64,000 bases of DNA, from positions 744,001-808,000 of the forward strand of contig JAKIMF020000013.1 in NCBI GenBank assembly GCA_022605425.2. The letters are read 5' to 3'. This DNA is from Hamiltosporidium tvaerminnensis. Its lineage: Eukaryota > Microsporidia > Dubosqiidae. The notes under the pieces were generated by a model that saw nothing but the letters and a program-made list of their open reading frames with translations, was not told where the DNA came from and made no database searches. Shown piece after piece: positions 57,401 to 64,000 of this stretch. Position 1 is the first letter of the stretch. Every line of letters starts with the position of its first letter. The position numbers and the translations under genes are program-made.

Positions 57401-58125
57401 ACTAGCAGAGAAATTTAAAAATTTTTTATTTAGCATCATAGCATTCATACTTCAAATTTTCATACAATGTTTACATTTCGACAAATTATTTTCATTTTTG
57501 TAATATTAGAAATATTTTCTCTACACTTGAGTTTATTTAATGATATATTATATGGTTCAAAGACAAAGATTTATTTTGATAATGAATACCGATGATAGGT
57601 TTTTTTATCGCATATTTATATTAGATAAATCCGTGCGCTTACGAACAAAAATGATTATCAATGAATTTCCGTAAAGCTCATACCTGCGTTGTAAAAAAAT
57701 CTTTTGTAAATTCCTTTATATTATATCCAGCTGGTTTCAAATATCCTAGTTTATCTTTTTAACAAATATCATTTTGTTGAAACGCTGAAAATATATATAT
57801 GATGATTTTGCAATATACTAAAGGTATACGTTAGTGCTACTTATATTTTACCGAAGATATGCATTTATTTTAGAATATACAACAAATACATTAATGACGC
57901 CTCTATCATTGAAGGTTCTCTAAAAATACTTCATAAAGATAGTGTTTTTAAGGTTTAACCTTAAAAAAATTATAATGTTTTGACAAGTATCTAATTTGCT
58001 TGTAATCTTGAGATATGTTTCGGTAATCTATATATAAAGAAAAGCAAAAACATTTAAGTCATAAATAAACATAGTAATTCATTATGTTGAAAAAATATTT
58101 AGTTATGATACATCATATGCATTTA
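51416..58125. other. long gene-free AT-rich region
   Basis: The emptiest part of the window. The one exception is a small GC-richer island at 52690-52840, whose minus strand reads QSMQALGLGREYAKHALLNL followed by LRKIDCLEDETKLKK and a stop. It looks like the end of a former gene, described among the findings. Nothing else recognised. Confidence 0.55.
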
Positions 58126-58265
58126 TCATCTGCACTCAGCCTTGCTCGAGCTTTGGACTTCCTCAGTAATACTACACGGGTTTTTTGTCATATAGGTTTG
58201 TTTACTCTTTCGGCTTTCGTAACATGGTAATTTTAATAGATGGGTTGTTAGCCCTGCACCAAATC
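58126..58265 (-). repeat. repeat family R2r, copy 4 (partial)
   Basis: The reverse complement keeps the right half of the family: GGGCTAACAACCCATC, ACCATGTTACGAAA, GCCGAAAGAGTAAACAAACC and GCAAGGCTGAGTGCAGATGA. The left half with the hairpin is missing. It is more diverged than copies 2 and 3. Confidence 0.65.
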
Positions 58266-61077
58266 TCAATATGGAAAAATGATACTTCTTATATATCACA
58301 AAATATATTATAAAAAAATTCATGATGAAATATTACGAGATAAAAGAATTCTAACAGATTTGCTAAGATATTATGTGATGAATTTTTTTAAACAGCTATA
58401 GAAAGCTTACACGTGCATTCGCTTCCTACAAAATGATATACTATGCCCCGTGTGGCCATATCATGTCATTTTAACAGTAAAAGAAGTTAAAAAGCATTTT
58501 TCATCCTTGTAAAAAACAACAGAATTAAAAAAGCAAGATTTTAAGCGCATATTTAGCTTAGAGTGGTATGCTTTGAACACTCACATATTTAAAAATATTC
58601 TACAGAACTCAATAAAATGTTTTGAAATTTTACAAAACCTAAAAAAACCCGAATAAAATGTGCATAAATACATATAAAAAATGGGCAAAATAAAGTTAAA
58701 AAGGCATTAATAATTTTTAAATGTGTTTTTGTAATTTCTTAATTTGTCATAAGAAGCAAAAAGTATCAAGTAAAATATAGCACTACTTAATACTAGTATA
58801 TGAGGTGCATTTCAGAACTTTGTTATATTCACATTATAAAAATTTAATTATTATCATATTCTCTAAAAATACACTAAAATCAGCATCATTCCTGTATAGG
58901 CAATTTTTGCTTTAATATCACAAGTCATTTAATCTATCAGCATATGACTTTCTATACAAAAACAAATCTTTAAATTCGCATAAAAAAATTACATTGAATG
59001 ATGCCAAACAGTATCTACTAAATCAAGCTTGGCTATATTGTATTATATATCAAATAACGTATGACAAGCAAGATTCTCGTGATGCAATAAAGTCCAAGGC
59101 GATTATAGACTTCAAATTCCTTTCAAATATTTCAAGCATAGTGCTAATAATTTACAAAAGATTTGCGAAGTATGTAAAAATCAGCAAAATTCGGTAGGAA
59201 AAATTGAATTGGGGAGTCTTTACAACTAAAAATATAACGGAAAGTTCGATTTGCTCAAAGATAAGTATTATAACCATCTTATATCATAAAAATAGATCAG
59301 AAATTTTTTATTTATTATAAATGGTAAATGAAACGTTCATCTACTAGATTTGGAAGCGGTTTAGTTAAAAAAATATAGACATGCAAAATTGAACATGCTT
59401 ATCACAAACGGATTCAATAAAAGAAAAATCTATTCATCTGTTATTTTTGAAATCTAAAAAAATTTAAATATATAATATCTTTAATATAATTTATTTTTTT
59501 ACATACTAAATACAATGCAAAGAAAGTAAAAAATTTCGCTTATAAGATATTTATAAACTAATTTTTTCTTGGTGAATTGAAAGTTAAGACGTTTTCTAAA
59601 AAACTTTCGATTTTGACTTCAAAATTATCGTTTAAAGTATCGATATAATAGTATTCTTAGAATAAAAGTGTAGTAGTTTTTGAATATTATGCGAAATCAA
59701 AAATCAACAAGCGAAATAATTTAAGATACATTAAGAAACTCAATATATTTATACAATATACAATTTATTTTGCTCCAAATCTTAAAAAATCAGCTTTTTT
59801 TTCCTTTAATTAAATTTAAGTTGTTTTTCTCTATATTGATTTATAGATAAGTTTCTGCACTGGGTAATATTTTGTTGAAAGGCATAGAGATACATTATAG
59901 CTACAATTGAAAAAGCACAAGAGAAACTCAATAATTAATACAATTTGTTTATAATACAATATAAAGCTTTTGATTGATATATCAATGTATTTAATAGCAG
60001 TAATTTAAATGTTAGTATATTTATTATTCGGAATTAATGTATTATATAAATTTGATATTATACAATAGAAATAACAAAAAAATATTTACGTGATCTTGTT
60101 GACTAAACGTTTAGAAATAGATGTGTAAAATTAAATTACGAAAGTTGAACTGTGTTCACTTTAATATAGATGAAAAGAATTCCAAAAATATTTAGTAGAT
60201 TTTAACAACGAATAAAAACTACTTCTGTTTGATGCCTTTCAAAGCCAAATTATAGCGAAAAACAGCTTAATATTTTTTTTGTGACACCTATACCATATAG
60301 AAAGTTAAATTTATAAAGTATAATCATTACAATATGCTGATTTACATCTGTTGAACGATTCCTAAAGTTTATAATGTAGGAAAAACTTTTAATTTTAGAA
60401 AAGCTACAATCCTAGATACAAAATTCTAAACCCGGTCGATACTGGAAATAAATCATGAGTAGTAAACAAATTGCAATATTTAGCCGGTTCTTATTTTTTA
60501 AGATAATTGTAAGAATAATTCCTTAACGCATTTTTAGCAAAAAGTTTCCGTTATAATGTTAATCGAATCTTAGTATTTGTTCTAAAAGTTGTTTTTTAGA
60601 ATCTCTAATTGAACTATCAATAAAATAGAAATTTACATATATTCAGTAAAAAAAAGTTTAATTTTTTCTACGATAATAGAATTTATTATTAAACAAAAAT
60701 TGACTCGTTTTTGCTTAAAAATCATAAAAGCGCAACAATACTTAATATATACTTGATAAAATGAAAAGTTTCATTAAAAAATTTTTATATGAGCAATTTA
60801 AAACCTTAAAAAAAACAAAATAAACATTATATTTAGCTTGCAAAAAAACCCCAGAAAGAATTGACCAGCAATTTTTATAATATTTGAAATCCTATAAGTT
60901 ATTTGCTATATTTTGATCTGGATTTGAGATAATGAAGATATTATGAAACCATCATTCTTACTAAATATTATAGGAAAACTAGAAAATACTGCACACAAAT
61001 TTATAATAGATCCTTGATTATTTTGAGATTTTACGGAAATCACAATGTCAATTCATAGGACTTTACATGTTCTAAAT
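58266..61077. other. gene-free AT-rich region
   Basis: No gene recognised. A 67-codon frame at 58994-59197 lacks an ATG start and shows no known motif. Confidence 0.5.
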
Positions 61078-64000
61078 ATTTATTTAATAAAATTCTGGGT
61101 TAAAATATTTTTAACATTTTTATATGTTTTCTTCTACCTCTTTAACCACTATTGTTTCTTCTTCCAAATCCGACTCTTCATTTATGTTATTGGTCGGTTC
61201 CTCCAGAGTGGTTCCTCCTTGTGAAATAAGGGGTGTATTATTTTTTGGTTTTAAAATTTTAACACCATCTTCCTCTCTTTTCGCTTCTTTTAAAGGGGGT
61301 ATTGGTTCCTCATGCATCTCTGATCTCATAATAACACCCATTGACGCTCTCTCCCAGCTCTCTTCGGCATTTAGTCCTGACTCAAGTCCTCTTCGTCGAT
61401 CAAAGGAAATTGTTTCGACTGTTTTCTTAAGTACTATAGACTGAATGTATGCCTCTACATTCATGGGTATTTCTAGTCTTTTAAGATGAGATTTATGGTA
61501 TTTTGTCACAATACCGTCCCAGGTCATCACATAAGGGATTATCTCAACACTACACTTATAAATAAGACCCAACTCATTGGCTAGCAGGTCATACTTCCTA
61601 AGTTTTTCAGTTTCAACTATTTGAAGTGAATCTTGGGAAGTGATTCCTACTTCAATGAGTGTTATCTTATTCTTCTTCTTATCTAAAATAAATATGTCCG
61701 GTCTGTTATTCCGAATTTTAACATCAGTTTTAATTCTGGTGTCCACTCTTATCTCTGCATACTCATTATCAAGAATTTCTTGAACTGAGTGGCTCCTTAT
61801 TCGTTTTGAAGACTTAAACTTATATCTATTTAGAAGAAGAAGGTGTAGGCATCTGACCACTTCATTATGCCGTCTAGTGTAATCATGGCCTAGCATTTTT
61901 TCGCATCTAGTTGCTAGATGATCCACAGTCTTACCAGACTTCCCGCAATGTTGACACACACCATCTGCTCCCCAGAATACATTTCTATCCTGGATATAGC
62001 AGAACACAGCTTCATTTCGTGGCCTAATATTTCCTCTCTTTAGCCACCTTGAAGAGTCACTAACACTCACAAGCTCATTTTTTCTTGCATTATATAACTT
62101 TGAATGGAGTTTTCGTTTTTCTATTTCGTTATATAGTTTTGCAAGTTGAGCTTCTTCTAAACTTTTCTTAGTGACTTCTTCTACCAACCTGTACTTTACT
62201 TTTAAGAAGCCTTTTATTAGTGCAAGATGGGTTTTATTATTATTCTCCACCTTGAGGATTGCTGCTCGTCTAGTTGATATTTCTTTACTTTTTTCCAGAC
62301 AATCCAAGAGTTGCAGAAGCATATGTTCGCTTCTCAACTCAACACTATGTAGGCCTCTTCCAAGTTCTGTTCTAGGAAGATACAACCGCTCTTTACATCC
62401 TGGGCGGAGATGTATCTTATTTTTAACCAACACCGCACGCACTGCATCATCTAACTTAGAGAAGTCAGCCGGTTCAAGTCGAAGTACTCCTATGTGGTAG
62501 TTGATTAACGATATCGCATGTTGATTGATTGCAGAAAATAAATTTTTTGCATTTAATCTAGTGTGACAAAGTCTTTCAACTCTTGATATAAGTTTGCTCT
62601 GTACTTCTTCAAATGAGCTACGTGTTGGGATTCCTCTGCTGTCTTCTATTATTCCTAAATATTTGTAAACACTAACACCTTCTAGAAGAGTAGCAGTATC
62701 TTCACAACACGTATCATTTGTGGCTGACTTCTCTTTGTTAATCTCTAAGCCAATCACCTCTAAAAATTCCTTTGCCTCGCCTGTCATAGCACTCAATGTG
62801 GAGCTGTCTTTTGCAAGGAGCTTAAGATCATCAATAAACAAGAGATGATTAGTAGAATGGGATTCTGCATCTGTTTGTACTGTCACTTTTGTGTATTTTT
62901 CATTAAGCTTTCGGCTTAATGGATCCATACACAACACAAATAACAAAGGTGACAGACTATCTCCTTGTAGAATCCCTCTATCAATCTTCTTGCTCATGAT
63001 TTTTTCAGGCCCTACTGATATATCAATTTTCCATTTTGATATAATTACCTTAATAAATTTCAGGATCCAATCAGGTAAATTAAGGTTTTCAATGCATTGA
63101 GTTAAATAAGCATGATCTATTGAATCATAAGCTTTTTTAACATCAATCCATGTTGCCTTAAGATTATTTCCATACTCTTTATTTAAGGCAATATTCAGTA
63201 GAGCCTGCTCTTTCGCTCCCTGCACACCTCTTACCGCCCCTAATTGGTTCTCTGCAAGCAACCCTCGCCTTTCCACTTCAAGTTGAACGACCTTTGTTAC
63301 ACACTTTGTCGTTAACTTGTAGAGGTTGGACATACAAGTGATTGGCCTGTAGTCAGAGCCTCTTCGTGGAATTCCTTTCGGTATCAAATACGTAAGCCCG
63401 CAGTAAAACCAATCAGCTTGAGGTGTTCCTTCTAAACATATAACTTTCACAATATCATAAAGATATTTGTGAAGAGTTGTAAGTTTCTTAATGAAAAAAT
63501 TGTAAATACCATCAATTCCAGCAGCTTTCCAATTGGGAAGCCAATTAATGATATTTACAAATTCATCAAGTGAAGGAAACGTGGTCGGATGATTATCTGA
63601 TACAAATGGAATCAAATAATCATCGTACGTGACTGTGTCATCATTTTTGTTCCACATTGTAGACCAAAAACTCACAATTTCATCACGGCTAACCACATGC
63701 TCAATTTCTACACGCTCAGATAACCCACGATAAAATCGACCTCGGAAAAGCTCAAACATACGATTCTCTTTTCGGAATTGCTTCCTACTTTCATGCATCG
63801 TAATTTTTTTCTCGTAAACATTCAAAGACTCATTCTTCTTAACTAAAGCCTCAGAAAGATCAGTTACGCTGCTCAAGTTTAAATTAAACTCTCGCATGAT
63901 TTTCTTAAGGCTCTTCGTTTCCGAAGTGGAGAGCTTTTCCTGCTTACGCGCCTTCTCGAGAAGATCTTTGGAAAGTACTAACTTAGAAATTTTACTTTCT
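61078..64000 (-). mobile_element. R2/R4-type LINE, second near-identical copy, cut by the window edge
   Basis: The reverse complement equals the intact element from about 31272 to its 3' terminus (TTTTATTAAATAAAT at 61078). Flanks differ beyond that point (CTAAAT here against TTATTTATCC there), so this is an independent insertion. The 5' part lies outside the window. Confidence 0.93.
61120..64000 (-). CDS. LINE polyprotein, C-terminal 960 codons visible (partial)
   Basis: The frame is open from the window edge to the stop at 61120. Over residues 329-1253 of the intact copy I see no amino-acid difference, including WIDVKKAYDSID, FIDD, the CX2CX8HX4C finger and the RPDIFILD/IEVGI endonuclease boxes. 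Two such matching copies mean recent transposition, or recent duplication or gene conversion. The N-terminal 290 or so residues are beyond the right edge. Confidence 0.93.
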   Translation of the reverse strand, partial: ESKISKLVLSKDLLEKARKQEKLSTSETKSLKKIMREFNLNLSSVTDLSEALVKKNESLNVYEKKITMHESRKQFRKENRMFELFRGRFYRGLSERVEIEHVVSRDEIVSFWSTMWNKNDDTVTYDDYLIPFVSDNHPTTFPSLDEFVNIINWLPNWKAAGIDGIYNFFIKKLTTLHKYLYDIVKVICLEGTPQADWFYCGLTYLIPKGIPRRGSDYRPITCMSNLYKLTTKCVTKVVQLEVERRGLLAENQLGAVRGVQGAKEQALLNIALNKEYGNNLKATWIDVKKAYDSIDHAYLTQCIENLNLPDWILKFIKVIISKWKIDISVGPEKIMSKKIDRGILQGDSLSPLLFVLCMDPLSRKLNEKYTKVTVQTDAESHSTNHLLFIDDLKLLAKDSSTLSAMTGEAKEFLEVIGLEINKEKSATNDTCCEDTATLLEGVSVYKYLGIIEDSRGIPTRSSFEEVQSKLISRVERLCHTRLNAKNLFSAINQHAISLINYHIGVLRLEPADFSKLDDAVRAVLVKNKIHLRPGCKERLYLPRTELGRGLHSVELRSEHMLLQLLDCLEKSKEISTRRAAILKVENNNKTHLALIKGFLKVKYRLVEEVTKKSLEEAQLAKLYNEIEKRKLHSKLYNARKNELVSVSDSSRWLKRGNIRPRNEAVFCYIQDRNVFWGADGVCQHCGKSGKTVDHLATRCEKMLGHDYTRRHNEVVRCLHLLLLNRYKFKSSKRIRSHSVQEILDNEYAEIRVDTRIKTDVKIRNNRPDIFILDKKKNKITLIEVGITSQDSLQIVETEKLRKYDLLANELGLIYKCSVEIIPYVMTWDGIVTKYHKSHLKRLEIPMNVEAYIQSIVLKKTVETISFDRRRGLESGLNAEESWERASMGVIMRSEMHEEPIPPLKEAKREEDGVKILKPKNNTPLISQGGTTLEEPTNNINEESDLEEETIVVKEVEENI

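Noticed and set aside
58994-59197. 67-codon frame in the right-hand desert
   Set aside because: No ATG start, no known motif and no promoter-like signal. Possible remnant, but not supportable.
61124-63100. Several plus-strand frames of 69-109 codons opposite the right LINE copy, and identical minus-strand frames opposite the left copy
   Set aside because: They are antisense shadows of the LINE coding sequence and are found identically in both copies for that reason.

Overview
The window reads as nuclear DNA of a microsporidian-like eukaryote. It is strongly AT-rich and very gene-poor, and most of it is intergenic sequence and decayed mobile elements. Three things point to microsporidia: a minimal 100-residue MBF1, a spliceosomal PRP5 helicase whose ATG follows a CCCC motif by four bases (the CCC/GGG start-site signal known from microsporidia), and lineage-type secreted proteins with no recognisable relatives. 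The low gene density and retroelement load suggest an expanded-genome microsporidian of the Hamiltosporidium, Edhazardia or Anncaliia kind, but I cannot name the genus from sequence alone. No tRNA, rRNA or CRISPR was recognised.

Only two ordinary cellular genes look intact. MBF1 (11936-12238, +) is a transcription coactivator. PRP5 (40608-42581, +) is the DEAD-box ATPase acting on U2 snRNP during pre-spliceosome assembly, recognised by its helicase motifs, a C-terminal GYKGRG motif and a DPLD motif directly after the initiator Met. Its presence implies that splicing is retained.

Three dispersed paralogues of an unrecognised secreted-protein family (A 10647-7969 on the minus strand, B 20686-22644, C 34219-36790) share a signal peptide, an acidic or repetitive middle and a conserved C-terminal domain of about 400 residues. 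All three are broken by stops or frameshifts although the neighbouring LINE, PRP5 and MBF1 frames are clean, so this looks like real gene decay or, for copy C, possible recoding.

Mobile elements dominate the rest. A complete R2/R4/Dong-type non-LTR retrotransposon (1253 codons: reverse transcriptase, CCHC finger, restriction-like endonuclease) lies at 30387-34192 with a perfect 13-bp target duplication. It is inserted between the promoter and start codon of gene C. A second copy with no protein difference that I can see runs off the right edge (61078-64000, minus). Three 5'-truncated or decayed copies lie at 17889-18660, 45505-45925 and 49693-51415. A second, unrelated non-LTR lineage (14270-16015) and a Ty3/gypsy integrase (37495-38240) survive as pseudogenes. 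Two GC-richer repeat families, called R1 (about 650 bp, four copies) and R2r (about 230 bp, four copies), are dispersed through the window, and PRP5 sits between two direct R1 copies.
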